NCBI GenBank assembly: GCA_903938485.1
Contig: CAJADF010000040.1
Span: 16,103 to 80,102, forward strand
Direction: 5' to 3'
DNA: 64,000 nucleotides
Source: an uncultured Methylococcaceae bacterium
GTDB lineage: Bacteria > Pseudomonadota > Gammaproteobacteria > Methylococcales > Methylomonadaceae
In this document: positions 1 to 9,364 of the stretch, piece after piece
Numbering within the stretch: the stretch's first letter is position 1
Layout of the letters: the number at the start of each line of letters is the position of its first letter
Program-made: the position numbers and the translations under genes
The notes under the pieces: generated by a model
What the model saw: the letters and a program-made list of their open reading frames with translations, nothing else
Database searches by the model: none
Told to the model about the DNA's origin: nothing

Positions 1-1054
1 TACGGGTCAAGATTACACTGCCTATTTTCAAACGATGGAAGCGTCACGTTTACCGGTCAGTTTTGAGTTAGAAGCGGATCGGATGCGTGGTTTACATTTA
101 CTCGCTGAAGAATTAAAAAAAGAATTACAAGTGGTCACAGAAGAACGTCGAATGCGGACTGATGATAATCCACAAGCTAAAATGAACGAACATTTTATGG
201 CGATGGTTTATGCCAATAGTTCTTATAAAAATCCTGTGATTGGCTGGCCAGCTGATATTGCTAATTACACAGTAGAAGATTTACAAGCGTGGTATCAACG
301 TTGGTATGCACCCAATAATGCTACCTTAGTAGTAGTTGGGGATGTACAACCCAATGCGGTATTTGCTTTGGCAGAACAGTATTTTGGGGAGTTAAAGCCC
401 AGTGAAATTAAACCGTTAAAACCGCAAACTGAAATTGAGCAATTAGGTGTTCGCTATATGACTGTTAAGGTACCTGCTAAATTGCCGTCAGTAGTTTTAG
501 CCTATAAAGTGCCCTCTCTTAAAACAGCCATTGATGAAAATGAAGCTTATGCTTTAGAAGTGTTAGCGGGGGTATTAGACGGCGGAAACAGCGCCCGTTT
601 ATCATCAACACTGATACGTGGACAACAAATTGCGGTGTCAACGGGGGCCTCTTACGATTTAAATTCAAGACTATCGTCTTTATTTGAACTGGAAGCGACC
701 CCAGCGGAACACAAATCTGTCAATGATTTAGAAGCGGCTTTAAAAGTTGAAGTGACTAAGCTGCAAAAAGACTTGATTACTAGCAATGAGTTGCAACGCA
801 TTAAGGCTCAGGTATTAGCCACTGATATCTATCAAAAAGACTCGGCTTTTTATCAAGCAATGGAGTTAGGGACTTTTGAGACTGTTGGTTTAGGTTGGCA
901 AAAAGCCGGGGAATATGTGGCTAAAATTAATCAAGTAACACCTGAGCAAGTGCGAGCAGTGGCGCAAAAGTATTTAATTGAAGATCATTTAAATATTGCT
1001 TATTTAGAACCGCAAACCATAAAGACTAGTTCAGACAAGAAGGGAGCTCACTAA
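1..1054 (+). CDS. M16 (pitrilysin-type) zinc peptidase, N-terminus outside the window
   Basis: This is the C-terminal part of an insulinase/pitrilysin-family zinc protease, a class often exported to the periplasm. The frame is open from base 2, before the first ATG at 35, so the true start and the HxxEH zinc helix lie upstream. The visible part keeps the segment TEERRMRTDD, where the third zinc ligand Glu of the family usually sits, followed by the family's second (C-terminal) M16 domain. The stop overlaps the ATG of the next gene by one base, and that gene is a second M16 protein, so the two probably form an active/inactive subunit pair. The family call is firm; the substrate is unknown. Confidence 0.88.
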   Translation, partial: TGQDYTAYFQTMEASRLPVSFELEADRMRGLHLLAEELKKELQVVTEERRMRTDDNPQAKMNEHFMAMVYANSSYKNPVIGWPADIANYTVEDLQAWYQRWYAPNNATLVVVGDVQPNAVFALAEQYFGELKPSEIKPLKPQTEIEQLGVRYMTVKVPAKLPSVVLAYKVPSLKTAIDENEAYALEVLAGVLDGGNSARLSSTLIRGQQIAVSTGASYDLNSRLSSLFELEATPAEHKSVNDLEAALKVEVTKLQKDLITSNELQRIKAQVLATDIYQKDSAFYQAMELGTFETVGLGWQKAGEYVAKINQVTPEQVRAVAQKYLIEDHLNIAYLEPQTIKTSSDKKGAH

Positions 1055-2475
1055 TGCGTATTAGTTTTAAGCAGTCAAAAATCATAGCGACTAGTTGTGT
1101 CTTAGCTAGTAGTGTTTTACTCAGCGCTTGTGATCCAATGTATGAAGTAAAGCCGGATAACACGCCTGTTGCAGTTACCCCAAGTACTCCTGATATTAAG
1201 CAAAGTGCGGTGCATGTCACGAGTAAAATTGAGCATTGGCAAACTTCTCAAGGCAGCCGCGTGTATTTTGTCCATGCGGATGGGTTGCCTATGGCTGATA
1301 TCCAAGTGCTATTTAATGCGGGAAGTGCAAATGATGGAGCGAAATTTGGCTTAGCCGAATTAACCGCAGGCCTGCTGGATACGGGTGCAGGAACTTGGAA
1401 TGCTGATGAAATTGCTCAACGTTTTGAAAATATCGGTGCGCAGTTTGGCGTTTCCAGTTCTATGGAAATGGCGACTTTATCACTAAGAACGTTAACTGAT
1501 CCCAGTTTGTTCAATAAAGCCATTGATACAGTGCAAGTCATTTTGACTCAGCCCTTGTTTAAAGAAGCCGATTTTAAACGCGAAAAAACCCGTACTTTGG
1601 CAGGCTTAAAACAACAGGAAGAATCACCGGCTGCCCAAGCAAGTATCGCGTTTTATAAAGCACTCTACGGTGACCATCCTTATGGGCATCCTGGTTCTGG
1701 TACACTTAAAACGGTATCAGAATTTAAAGTGGCGGATGTACGCGAGTTCTATAAAAAATACTATGTAGCTGCCAATGCAATTGTCGTGATTGTCGGTGAT
1801 TTATCAACAGCGCAAGCGGAACAAACGGCTGAAAAGGTATTGTCTGGTCTGCCGATTGGTAAAAAAGCTGAGGTTTTACCAGAAGTTAGTTTACCAACCC
1901 ATGCAGAACAGCAGCACATTGATTTTCCATCGTCTCAAACCCACGTCTTAGTAGGCTTACCAGGTAGTTATCGTAAAGATCCGGATTATTTTAATCTTTA
2001 TGTCGGTAATCATATTTTGGGTGGCAGTGGTTTGGTTTCTAAGTTATTTGATGAAGTACGTGAAAAGAGAGGCTTAGCTTATACGGCTTCAAGTAGTTTT
2101 TTACCGTTAGCTAAGCCCGGGCCATTTTTGATTAGTTTACAAACTCGTAATGATCAAAAAGATCAAGCATTACAAGTCTTGAATCAAACGTTAGCGGATT
2201 TTATTAATAAAGGCCCCACTGAAGCTGAATTAAGCGCAGCTAAGAAAAACATTACTGGTGGCTTTGCTTTGCGATCAGATACGAATAAAAAATTGGCTAA
2301 TTATGTGGGTATGATTGGTTTTTATGATATGCCGTTAGATTATCTCGATACTTTTCAGCAAAATGTGGAGAATGTCACCGTGGCATCTATCACCGATGCT
2401 TTTAAGCGTAGAGTTAAGCTAAACTTATTGCAAACGGTCACTGTTGGTAAGGTAGCAGAACCGAGTGGCAAATAA
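1054..2475 (+). CDS. M16-family lipoprotein, catalytically inactive-type partner
   Basis: The 473-residue protein has a lipoprotein signal peptide with lipobox LSAC (Cys about residue 26), so it should be a lipidated envelope protein. The rest is a two-domain M16 fold. Where active members carry HxxEH it reads GLAELTAGLLD, so both zinc histidines are missing. The later GDHPYGHP and EVREKRGLAYT segments are typical of the non-catalytic partner, which helps form the substrate chamber. It is translationally coupled to the upstream M16 gene (TAATG overlap) and overlaps rsmD by 11 bases. Loss of the zinc motif is seen in the sequence; pairing with the upstream protein is inferred from known M16 heterodimers. 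Confidence 0.88.
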   Translation: MRISFKQSKIIATSCVLASSVLLSACDPMYEVKPDNTPVAVTPSTPDIKQSAVHVTSKIEHWQTSQGSRVYFVHADGLPMADIQVLFNAGSANDGAKFGLAELTAGLLDTGAGTWNADEIAQRFENIGAQFGVSSSMEMATLSLRTLTDPSLFNKAIDTVQVILTQPLFKEADFKREKTRTLAGLKQQEESPAAQASIAFYKALYGDHPYGHPGSGTLKTVSEFKVADVREFYKKYYVAANAIVVIVGDLSTAQAEQTAEKVLSGLPIGKKAEVLPEVSLPTHAEQQHIDFPSSQTHVLVGLPGSYRKDPDYFNLYVGNHILGGSGLVSKLFDEVREKRGLAYTASSSFLPLAKPGPFLISLQTRNDQKDQALQVLNQTLADFINKGPTEAELSAAKKNITGGFALRSDTNKKLANYVGMIGFYDMPLDYLDTFQQNVENVTVASITDAFKRRVKLNLLQTVTVGKVAEPSGK

Positions 2476-3019
2476 ACTTAAGATTATTGGCGGAGACTGG
2501 CGTAGTCGATCAATTCATTTTGAAGATGCGCCAGGTTTAAGACCTACTCCCGTTCGAGTCAGAGAAACGCTATTTAATTGGTTGCGCAATGACATTTTAA
2601 GTAGCCGTTGCCTGGATTTATATGCAGGTAGCGGTGCTTTAAGTTTTGAGGCTGCCTCAAGAGGTGCTAAATCTGTTGTGCAAGTTGAAAATAATCCCTT
2701 AGCTTGTCGGGCATTAAAAGAAAATACCGTGTCTTTAGAAGCTAAACAGATAAAAATTGTGCAATCGGAGGTATTTCGTTATCTAGCAGGTGATGCAGAC
2801 ATTTTTGATGTGGTGTTTATCGATCCACCTTTTCATCAAGGCTTAGGTGTGCAGACTTGTCAATGGTTAGAAGATAAAGGCTGGTTAAGTTCGCACGCAA
2901 AAATATATGTGGAAGTTGAGAGTACCTTAAAACTAAATGATATACCAGTCAATTGGTTACCGCTTAAAAGTAAAGTAGCGGGGGAGGTGGGTTATCATTT
3001 GTTTGAGCGGCAAGGCTAA
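2465..3019 (+). CDS. rsmD: 16S rRNA (guanine(966)-N2)-methyltransferase RsmD
   Basis: The 184-residue protein is a SAM-dependent methyltransferase that modifies G966 of 16S rRNA in the small ribosomal subunit. It has the family's N-terminal GGxWRSR and RPTPVRVRETLFNWL motifs, the SAM-binding loop DLYAGSGALSFEA (about residues 50-62), and the catalytic DPPF motif near residue 119. Length is normal for RsmD. It starts at a GTG inside the end of the M16 lipoprotein gene (11-base overlap), so it is probably the last gene of that transcript. The M16-M16-rsmD order recurs in gammaproteobacteria. Confidence 0.93.
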   Translation: MANKLKIIGGDWRSRSIHFEDAPGLRPTPVRVRETLFNWLRNDILSSRCLDLYAGSGALSFEAASRGAKSVVQVENNPLACRALKENTVSLEAKQIKIVQSEVFRYLAGDADIFDVVFIDPPFHQGLGVQTCQWLEDKGWLSSHAKIYVEVESTLKLNDIPVNWLPLKSKVAGEVGYHLFERQG

Positions 3020-3086
3020 GTTGTTTTTAATCGTGATACAGCTAAAGCATAAAATTCAATGAGCTATGAAATGTTGTTTAGTTAGA

Positions 3087-4223
3087 TTATAGCTTTTCTT
3101 TAAAAGGTAAATAACTTACCGCGTTTTCCTTATATTGCTGTATTGCAATTTTTTCTCGTTGTAAAAATCGTGTAATTGCATCGGCAAAGCCAGTGTCCTT
3201 TATCCAATGTGCTGAATACGTGGTTACAGGTTCGAAGCCACGGGCTATTTTATGTTCGCCTTGTGCGCCAGAATCAAAACGTTTCAGCTGGTTTTCTATA
3301 CAATAATCTATGCCTTGATAGTAGCAAGTTTCAAAATGTAGACTGTGATATTCTTCGTAACAGCCCCAGTAGCGGCCGTATAAAGTATCTGAACCTAAAA
3401 AACTTAAGGCAGCCGCAACAGGTCTTTGATCATTTAAGGCGAAGACCAATAATAATTGCTCACCCATTGTTCTGGCTATATTTAAAAAGAACTCTAGCGT
3501 TAAATAGGGCTCTGAGCCTTTTTTTAAATAAGTCATCGTATAGAAATTAAAGAACGTTTCCCATTGCGTCGAAGAGGCTTCTGCGCCATTGAATTGAACT
3601 AATTTAACGCCTTGTTCAGCAATTCTTTTGCGTTCACGTTTGATCATCTTGCGTTTGTTGGCTGTTAACGCGGATAAGAAGTCATCAAAGTTTTGGTAGT
3701 CTCTATTAAACCATTGAAACTGTACGCCCTCACGAATTTGAATATTTAGAGATTTGAATAATTCGACTTGTTCATCTAAAGGAAATAAGCAATGCCAAGA
3801 GGAAATATTTTGGGCATTAGTTAATTCTTGAATTGTAGATATAAAAAGTTTATTAATTTCAATAAGGTTATAGCCGGTATTAACACAAATCCTAGGTCCT
3901 TGGCAGGGTGTAAATGGAATGGCTGTTAAGTATTTAGGGTAGTAGTCTATGCCATTTTGTTGATAAGCTGAGGCCCATTGGTGATCAAATACGTATTCCC
4001 CCCACGAATGAGCTTTAACGTATAAGGGCATAAAAGCAATGATCTCTTCGTCATTAGTTATAATGAGATGTGCTGGTAACCAGCCAGTTTCTTTAGATAC
4101 GGCTGAAGTGTGTTCAAGTGCTGCTAAAAACTCATGCCTTAAAAATGGGTAATCTATGCCTGCGAGACTATTTAAAGCTGGGGCATCAATATCTGAAATA
4201 CTTGAAATTTGTCTAATTTCCAT
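3087..4223 (-). CDS. COG3146-type predicted N-acyltransferase
   Basis: The 378-residue protein matches the COG3146 (DUF482) family of predicted acyltransferases with a GNAT-like fold. The family is annotated as peptidoglycan-biosynthesis related, but the substrate is not established. Features seen are the N-terminal PFLRHEFLAALE, the FTPCQGPR loop, KRKMIKRERKR in the middle, and GRYWGCYEEYHSLHFETCYYQ, a conserved block of the family. There is no signal peptide or membrane segment, so it should be cytosolic. It is convergent with rsmD and divergent from the small exported protein at 4423. The family assignment is good; the biochemical role is unknown. Confidence 0.8.
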   Translation of the reverse strand: MEIRQISSISDIDAPALNSLAGIDYPFLRHEFLAALEHTSAVSKETGWLPAHLIITNDEEIIAFMPLYVKAHSWGEYVFDHQWASAYQQNGIDYYPKYLTAIPFTPCQGPRICVNTGYNLIEINKLFISTIQELTNAQNISSWHCLFPLDEQVELFKSLNIQIREGVQFQWFNRDYQNFDDFLSALTANKRKMIKRERKRIAEQGVKLVQFNGAEASSTQWETFFNFYTMTYLKKGSEPYLTLEFFLNIARTMGEQLLLVFALNDQRPVAAALSFLGSDTLYGRYWGCYEEYHSLHFETCYYQGIDYCIENQLKRFDSGAQGEHKIARGFEPVTTYSAHWIKDTGFADAITRFLQREKIAIQQYKENAVSYLPFKEKL

Positions 4224-4285
4224 TGAAATAAATCGACAAGCTAAAAAGTTAGCATAACACTACTTATTAAAGTGACAATTAATTA

Positions 4286-4314
4286 TTGGCTTTAAGTAAA
4301 AAAAATTATAGAAT
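4286..4314 (+). promoter_or_regulatory. Candidate sigma-70 promoter for the small exported protein
   Basis: TTGGCT (4286-4291), a 17-base spacer and TAGAAT (4309-4314) give a plausible housekeeping promoter about 108 bases upstream of the ATG at 4423. The spacing is ideal and the -10 matches five of six positions, but the region is very AT-rich, so chance matches are likely. Confidence 0.35.
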
Positions 4315-4422
4315 TTTTTTGAAAAAATGCTATAACGACACAAGGCAAAAATAATGTGCTTTAAGGCATAGGCTCACATAATAAAAATAAACTAATAATC
4401 ATAATAATAGGTAAATAAGCTA

Positions 4423-4896
4423 ATGCGTAACAAATTTTTAAGTCTAGGTTTAATAGTGTTATCAATGTCATCAGCTTCAGTTTATGCTGAAGTTTTAACA
4501 AAAGACGCAATACCTGCTGCTGTTTTAGACCAGTTTTATAAAAAACATCCCAATGCTTTAGATATCATAGCGGAGAAAAAAACGCACTTTAAACAACCTT
4601 TAATTCAAATTAGCTATAATGAAGAAAAAGATAAAGAGAGATTCATTGCTTTATACAGAACTAACGGTCGTATTTTTGTTAGTGCTGATGATGTAACAAC
4701 AGCAAACTTAATGCCGGCAGTAGCACATGATAATTTAAAAGCAATTTTTAATACATTCGCTATCAAAAAAGCCATTTTAGTAGTCAACCCTAATGGTGTG
4801 GGTGAAGATTACGATTTATTAATTAATGCTTCAGGCGTTGATTGGAATGTAGTGGTAGATTACAAAGGTAATATTATTCAGAAAGAGCGCAATTAA
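4423..4896 (+). CDS. Small exported protein, possibly PepSY-like
   Basis: The 157-residue protein has a clear Sec signal peptide (MRNKFLSLGLIVLSMSSASVYA, with predicted cleavage after about residue 22), so it should be periplasmic. The mature part starts AIPAAVLDQFYKKHPNA, which resembles the opening of PepSY-like (BLIP-fold) domains. It then shows two alternating helix/strand stretches ending DWNVVVDYKGNIIQKERN. That match is by eye and weak. It stands alone, with its own candidate promoter upstream and a hairpin (4914-4941) just downstream, so it is probably monocistronic. No function can be assigned. Confidence 0.75.
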   Translation: MRNKFLSLGLIVLSMSSASVYAEVLTKDAIPAAVLDQFYKKHPNALDIIAEKKTHFKQPLIQISYNEEKDKERFIALYRTNGRIFVSADDVTTANLMPAVAHDNLKAIFNTFAIKKAILVVNPNGVGEDYDLLINASGVDWNVVVDYKGNIIQKERN

Positions 4897-4913
4897 ATTA
4901 TGATGTATGGTTT

Positions 4914-4941
4914 AAGGTATAAAGCACAAACTTTATACCTT
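4914..4941 (+). terminator. Hairpin terminator candidate after the small exported protein
   Basis: A perfect 11-bp stem (AAGGTATAAAG / CTTTATACCTT) with a 6-base loop is followed by a T-rich but interrupted stretch (TCTTGTTGTTG). It lies 18 bases past the stop at 4896 and upstream of the sdh operon, so it probably separates the two transcripts. Confidence 0.55.
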
Positions 4942-4943
4942 TC

Positions 4944-4973
4944 TTGTTGTTGTTTGATTTGCTTGCGTATAAA
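4944..4973 (+). promoter_or_regulatory. Candidate promoter for sdhCDABE
   Basis: TATAAA at 4968-4973 with TTGTTG at 4944-4949 (18-base spacer) lies 37 bases upstream of the sdhC start. The -10 is good and the -35 is weak (three of six), so this is a low-confidence call based on position and the lack of a better candidate in the 114-base gap. Confidence 0.3.
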
Positions 4974-5010
4974 AATTTAAATTTTTACATAACAACAACT
5001 GGAAATTAAG

Positions 5011-5388
5011 ATGGTAAAAAAAAATAGTAGGCCTATTTCTCCTCATCTACAAGTCTATCGATTACCTTTAACAGGCATCATTTCAATTACCCATCGTATG
5101 ACAGGAGTCATGTTATCGGTTGGTTTAATCTTTTTTGTTTACTTACTTAACGTTATATTGGCAGGCTCGGGATCATATTTAGCCATGCAAGATTTTATGA
5201 ACCATGGGTTTTTTAAGTTCATGTATTGGGGCTTTATTTACGCACTGCTTTTTCATTGTTGTCATGGCTTTAGGCATCTGATATGGGATACAGGCAAGGG
5301 GTTTGGACGTGAGACGCTCAATCAATTCGCTATGATAGAATTATTAGTGTCTTTGATGGTTACCTTAATAATATTTCTTTTTGTTTAA
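5011..5388 (+). CDS. sdhC: Succinate dehydrogenase cytochrome b556 subunit SdhC
   Basis: This 125-residue membrane anchor of respiratory complex II helps bind haem b and ubiquinone in the inner membrane. It starts with the family signature RPISPHLQVYRLPLTGIISITHRMTG, where the Ser and Arg contribute to the quinone site. It has three hydrophobic helices and the haem-ligand region CHGFRHLIWDTGKGF. It is the first gene of sdhCDABE, with 14 bases to sdhD. Length and motifs are normal. Confidence 0.95.
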   Translation: MVKKNSRPISPHLQVYRLPLTGIISITHRMTGVMLSVGLIFFVYLLNVILAGSGSYLAMQDFMNHGFFKFMYWGFIYALLFHCCHGFRHLIWDTGKGFGRETLNQFAMIELLVSLMVTLIIFLFV

Positions 5389-5402
5389 TTAAAAGGCCCT
5401 TT

Positions 5403-5783
5403 ATGCAATACAGATCTCCCTTAGCAAATGTGCGTGGTTTGGGTTCTGCTAAAACAGGACTTTTTCATTGGTGGATGCAGCGTATTACAGCGGTCACTTT
5501 AATTCCTTTATCTTTTTGGCTAATTATTTTTTTAGATTTGAGTTTACATGCAACTTGGCGGGATACGGTTGCTTGGTTAACTTCGCCTTTAAATACCTTA
5601 TGCATCGTCGCTTGGATACTTGCCGTTTTTTATCATGCCGCCTTGGGTTTGCAGGTGGTCATTGAAGACTATGTGGCTAGGGAATCAGCAAAAATCATTG
5701 CAGTCTGGACAGTCAATTTAGTTTTTATATTTTTAGCATTGGCTGCATTAATTGCCGTGTTTCGTATTATATCAATAGGATAA
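5403..5783 (+). CDS. sdhD: Succinate dehydrogenase membrane anchor subunit SdhD
   Basis: The 126-residue protein is the second membrane anchor of complex II. It opens with the typical RSPLANVRGLGSAKTGLFHWWMQRITA. It has three transmembrane helices, and the HAALGLQVVIEDYV segment contains the conserved haem-side His and the Asp-Tyr pair used at the quinone site. It sits 14 bases after sdhC and 3 bases before sdhA, so it is co-translated in the operon. Confidence 0.95.
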   Translation: MQYRSPLANVRGLGSAKTGLFHWWMQRITAVTLIPLSFWLIIFLDLSLHATWRDTVAWLTSPLNTLCIVAWILAVFYHAALGLQVVIEDYVARESAKIIAVWTVNLVFIFLALAALIAVFRIISIG

Positions 5784-5786
5784 TTC

Positions 5787-7571
5787 ATGCCGGCAGACTA
5801 TAAAATTATTGAGCATTCTTACGATGTCGTCGTTGTAGGGGCGGGTGGTGCCGGTCTCCGTGCAACATTTGGAATGGCAGAGAAAGGTTTAAAAACGGCT
5901 TGTTTAACTAAAGTATTTCCGACCCGTAGTCATACCGTAGCGGCACAAGGGGGTATTAGTGCCGCCTTAGGTAATATGGGTGAAGATGACTGGCGTTTTC
6001 ATATGTACGACACCATCAAAGGCTCTGACTGGCTAGGCGATCAAGATGCTATTGAATATATGTGTCGTGAAGCTATTCCCGCGGTTATAGAGCTTGAACA
6101 TTATGGCGTGCCATTCTCTAGAACAGAAGACGGAAAAATTTATCAAAGAGCCTTTGGCGGCATGACTACCCATTATGGTAAAGGCCAAGCTCAAAGAACC
6201 TGTGCTGCAGCGGATAAAACCGGGCATGCCATATTGCATACTTTGTATCAGCAAGCATTAAAACATAATGCAGAGTTTTTTGTTGAATACATCGTACTCG
6301 ATTTAATCATGGAAAATGGCGAATGCCGTGGGGTGTTAGCATGGTGTTTAGACGATGGTTCTCTGCATTTATTTAAAGCCCATGTGACTGTGTTGGCAAC
6401 AGGCGGTTATGGTCGAAGCTATTTTTCTTGTACCTCTGCACATACGGTTACCGGTGATGGGAACGCAATGGTTTTACGTGCAGGTCTACCTTTACAAGAT
6501 ATGGAATTTATCCAATTTCATCCCACCGGTATTTATGGCTCAGGTTGTTTGATTACCGAAGGCGTAAGAGGTGAAGGTGGTTATTTAACCAACTCGGAAG
6601 GGGAGCGATTTATGGAAAGATACGCCCCGCATGCAAAAGACTTAGCCTCACGCGATGTGGTCAGTCGTGCGATGACCATTGAGATACAAGAGGGTCGGGG
6701 CGTAGGTAAGGATAAAGATCATATTTATTTACATATCGAACATTTAGACCCTGCCTTAATCAACGAACGCTTACCCGGCATTGCAGAAACCTCTAAAATA
6801 TTTGCGGGTGTAGATGTTACCAAAGAACCTATCCCCGTTTTACCGACTGTGCATTACAACATGGGAGGTATTCCCACTAACTATAAAGCCGAAGTAGTGA
6901 CCTTAGAAGAGGGTAATCCCGATAAAGTCGTACCCGGTTTAATGGCGATTGGGGAAGCGGCGTGTGTATCTGTACATGGTGCTAATCGTTTAGGTTCAAA
7001 CTCGTTATTAGATTTAGTGGTATTTGGTCGATCAGCGGCGATTCGATGTGCTGAATTGATTAAACCGGGTACAGCTCAAAAACCTTTGGCGAAAGATGCG
7101 TGTGATAAAGCCTTAGCACGTTTTGATAAGATTCGAAATGCTAATGGCCCTAGAAGCACCTCTGATATTCGATTGAGTATGCAAAAAACCATGCAGACTA
7201 AAGCGGCTGTCTTTAGAACTAAAGCGACCTTGGATGAAGGTATTGCCGCCATGGCCGATATTAAAAGATCATTTTCTGAAGTGGGCATAAAAGATAAATC
7301 ACTTATTTGGAATACAGATTTAGTCGAAACATTAGAGTTAGATAATCTGTTATGCCAAGCCAATGTCACCATTAATGCGGCCGGTAATCGACATGAAAGT
7401 CGGGGTGGGCATGCCAGAGAAGATTATCCCTTGCGTGATGATGATCAGTGGTTAAAGCACACTTTAACGTGGATGGACGGGGATGGGGTTAAAATTGATT
7501 ATCGACCGGTGCATTTATACACCTTAACAGACGAAGTAGCGGCTATCCCACCTAAAGAGAGGGTTTACTAA
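5787..7571 (+). CDS. sdhA: Succinate dehydrogenase flavoprotein subunit SdhA
   Basis: The 594-residue catalytic subunit oxidises succinate to fumarate on the cytoplasmic side of complex II. An FAD-binding [11 protein letters not shown] motif lies near residue 17. The covalent-FAD histidine is in [13 protein letters not shown], the substrate loop in [11 protein letters not shown], and the active-site region in [13 protein letters not shown]. The C-terminus has [15 protein letters not shown]. Length matches the family. Its stop shares a base with the sdhB ATG (TAATG). The whole enzyme (C, D, A, B and its FAD-assembly factor) is encoded together. Confidence 0.97.
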   Translation: MPADYKIIEHSYDVVVVGAGGAGLRATFGMAEKGLKTACLTKVFPTRSHTVAAQGGISAALGNMGEDDWRFHMYDTIKGSDWLGDQDAIEYMCREAIPAVIELEHYGVPFSRTEDGKIYQRAFGGMTTHYGKGQAQRTCAAADKTGHAILHTLYQQALKHNAEFFVEYIVLDLIMENGECRGVLAWCLDDGSLHLFKAHVTVLATGGYGRSYFSCTSAHTVTGDGNAMVLRAGLPLQDMEFIQFHPTGIYGSGCLITEGVRGEGGYLTNSEGERFMERYAPHAKDLASRDVVSRAMTIEIQEGRGVGKDKDHIYLHIEHLDPALINERLPGIAETSKIFAGVDVTKEPIPVLPTVHYNMGGIPTNYKAEVVTLEEGNPDKVVPGLMAIGEAACVSVHGANRLGSNSLLDLVVFGRSAAIRCAELIKPGTAQKPLAKDACDKALARFDKIRNANGPRSTSDIRLSMQKTMQTKAAVFRTKATLDEGIAAMADIKRSFSEVGIKDKSLIWNTDLVETLELDNLLCQANVTINAAGNRHESRGGHAREDYPLRDDDQWLKHTLTWMDGDGVKIDYRPVHLYTLTDEVAAIPPKERVY

Positions 7572-8356
7572 TGGCAGAGTTCACCTTACCTAAAAATTCA
7601 ACCTTAATTAAGGGTAATACCTACAAGGCTTCAGAAGCGGCTACGAATGTACGTCGATTTGAAGTGTATCGCTGGGACCCAGAGACACAAGAAAATCCTC
7701 GTATTGATATCTATGAGTTAGATATGGATGACTGCGGTCCTATGGTGTTGGATGCTATTCTCAAAATCAAAAATGATATTGATACCAGCTTAACGTTTAG
7801 ACGTTCATGCAGAGAAGGCGTATGTGGTTCTTGTGCAATGAATGTTAATGGTAAAAATACCTTGGTGTGTACAAAAGCGATTGATGCTTATCCAGACACT
7901 ATAAAAATATTCCCTTTACCTCATATGGCCGTTGTAAAAGACTTAGTGCCGGATATGACTCATTTTTATGCGCAATATGCCTCAATCAAACCGTGGATAG
8001 AAACACAAACGCCAGCGCCGTCAGATACTGAACGCTTACAAAGTAAAGAAGATCGAGAAGTATTAGATGGTTTATATGAATGTGTTTTATGCGCATGTTG
8101 CTCAACAAGTTGTCCAAGTTATTGGTGGAATGGCGAGCGTTATTTAGGGCCTGCTGTCTTATTGCAAGCGTATCGATGGTTAGTGGATAGTCGTGATGAA
8201 AATACCGGAGAGCGACTTGATGAATTAGAAGATCCTTTTAAATTATATCGTTGTCATACGATTATGAATTGTACGGATACGTGTCCCAAAGGTTTGAATC
8301 CAGCCAAAGCCATTGCAGAAACCAAAAAGCTCTTAGTACAAAGAAAATTGGGTTAA
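7571..8356 (+). CDS. sdhB: Succinate dehydrogenase iron-sulfur subunit SdhB
   Basis: The 261-residue subunit carries electrons from FAD to quinone. The [2Fe-2S] ligands are in [15 protein letters not shown]...LVC. The [4Fe-4S] and [3Fe-4S] ligands are in [16 protein letters not shown] and [21 protein letters not shown]. All three clusters are therefore complete. It is about 20 residues longer at the N-terminus than the E. coli enzyme, which is common in related bacteria. Its stop overlaps the sdhE ATG by one base. Confidence 0.97.
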   Translation: MAEFTLPKNSTLIKGNTYKASEAATNVRRFEVYRWDPETQENPRIDIYELDMDDCGPMVLDAILKIKNDIDTSLTFRRSCREGVCGSCAMNVNGKNTLVCTKAIDAYPDTIKIFPLPHMAVVKDLVPDMTHFYAQYASIKPWIETQTPAPSDTERLQSKEDREVLDGLYECVLCACCSTSCPSYWWNGERYLGPAVLLQAYRWLVDSRDENTGERLDELEDPFKLYRCHTIMNCTDTCPKGLNPAKAIAETKKLLVQRKLG

Positions 8357-8547
8357 TGCAAGAACTTGCTAAACTTAAATGGCAGTGCAGGAGAGGCACT
8401 AAAGAGTTAGATTTACTTTTAATGGATTATTTGGAAACCCGTTATCCAACATCCTCTCCACAAAAGAAATCCCAATTTATTCAGCTATTAGCATTAGAAG
8501 ATGATGAGCTAATGGCTGTGTTAATGGATTTTATCAATACGGTTTAA
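8356..8547 (+). CDS. sdhE: FAD assembly factor SdhE
   Basis: This 63-residue protein promotes covalent attachment of FAD to SdhA. The start is the ATG at 8356, which overlaps the sdhB stop; a longer reading of the same frame inside sdhB is not credible. The family's RGxxELD motif is present as CRRGTKELDLLLMDYLETRYP, followed by the acidic helix LLALEDDELMAVLMDF. The position directly after sdhB supports the call. Confidence 0.92.
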   Translation: MQELAKLKWQCRRGTKELDLLLMDYLETRYPTSSPQKKSQFIQLLALEDDELMAVLMDFINTV

Positions 8548-8658
8548 ATTCTTATTCATAAATGGCTATGCTAATATAGCACTCCAAATAAAATGATCGC
8601 ATGGGTTTAAATATAAGCCCTTTTGTGTCGAGATTGATCAACAAAAATTAAGGTTACT

Positions 8659-9249
8659 ATGGAAGAGCTATTTTTAGAATTGCTTAAGGAATATGGTTAT
8701 GTCATTTTGTACCTTTGGGGCATTCTTGAAGGTGAAATGGGCCTCATTATGGGAGGCATCCTGTCTCATACAGGAGATCTGCAATACTTAATGACCATAT
8801 TTGTGGCTGGATTAGGTGGCTTTACCGGCGATCAGATTTATTTTTATGTGGGTCGATTTAATAAAGGCTATATACAGCGCAAACTTCAAAAACAACGTCT
8901 TAAATTTGCCATCGCACATTTGTTGTTAAAGAAATATGGTTGGCCTATTATTTTTGTTCAGCGTTACATGTATGGACTTCGTACAGTAATTCCTATGTCA
9001 ATTGGCATCACTAAATACTCGGCCAAAAAATTCGCTATCATTAATCTTTTAAGCGCTTGGGTTTGGGCGGCAATTACTGTGACGCCTGCTTACTTTTATG
9101 GTGCAGAGATTTTAGAGTTATTGGGTTACGCAAAAGCCCATTGGTATTTTGCTTTACCCATTGCCGGTGGATTTCTGTACGGCTTGTATTACTACTTCAA
9201 TAAACTTGAGATGTATTTCTTAGAGAAGAGAAAAGCACGCTTCCAATAG
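8659..9249 (+). CDS. DedA-family inner-membrane protein
   Basis: The 196-residue protein belongs to the DedA/VTT (SNARE-associated) family of membrane proteins, which includes undecaprenyl-phosphate and phospholipid translocases. It shows the early GILEGEMGLIMGGIL re-entrant region with acidic residues. Then come GGFTGDQIYFYVGR and the RYMYGLRTVIPMSIGITKY block, which carries the conserved arginines, and two C-terminal hydrophobic helices. It follows sdhE after a 111-base gap and is followed by a strong terminator. Family is confident; the transported lipid is not known. Confidence 0.85.
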   Translation: MEELFLELLKEYGYVILYLWGILEGEMGLIMGGILSHTGDLQYLMTIFVAGLGGFTGDQIYFYVGRFNKGYIQRKLQKQRLKFAIAHLLLKKYGWPIIFVQRYMYGLRTVIPMSIGITKYSAKKFAIINLLSAWVWAAITVTPAYFYGAEILELLGYAKAHWYFALPIAGGFLYGLYYYFNKLEMYFLEKRKARFQ

Positions 9250-9281
9250 TTGCTTTCAGTCATAAGAAAACATCTCTAGAC

Positions 9282-9316
9282 AAAAAAGCCTTACATGAAG
9301 ATGTAAGGCTTTTTTT
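9282..9316. terminator. Bidirectional intrinsic terminator between dedA-like gene and nadB
   Basis: A 15-bp perfect stem (A-tract plus GCCTTACAT paired with ATGTAAGGC plus T-tract) encloses a GAAG loop. A-tract and T-tract flanks make it work on both strands, which fits the convergent genes ending at 9249 and 9365. Confidence 0.9.
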
Positions 9317-9364
9317 ATGTCTAAATAAGTTGATTAATAAACCGATGGTTTTGGTATTAAAAGT

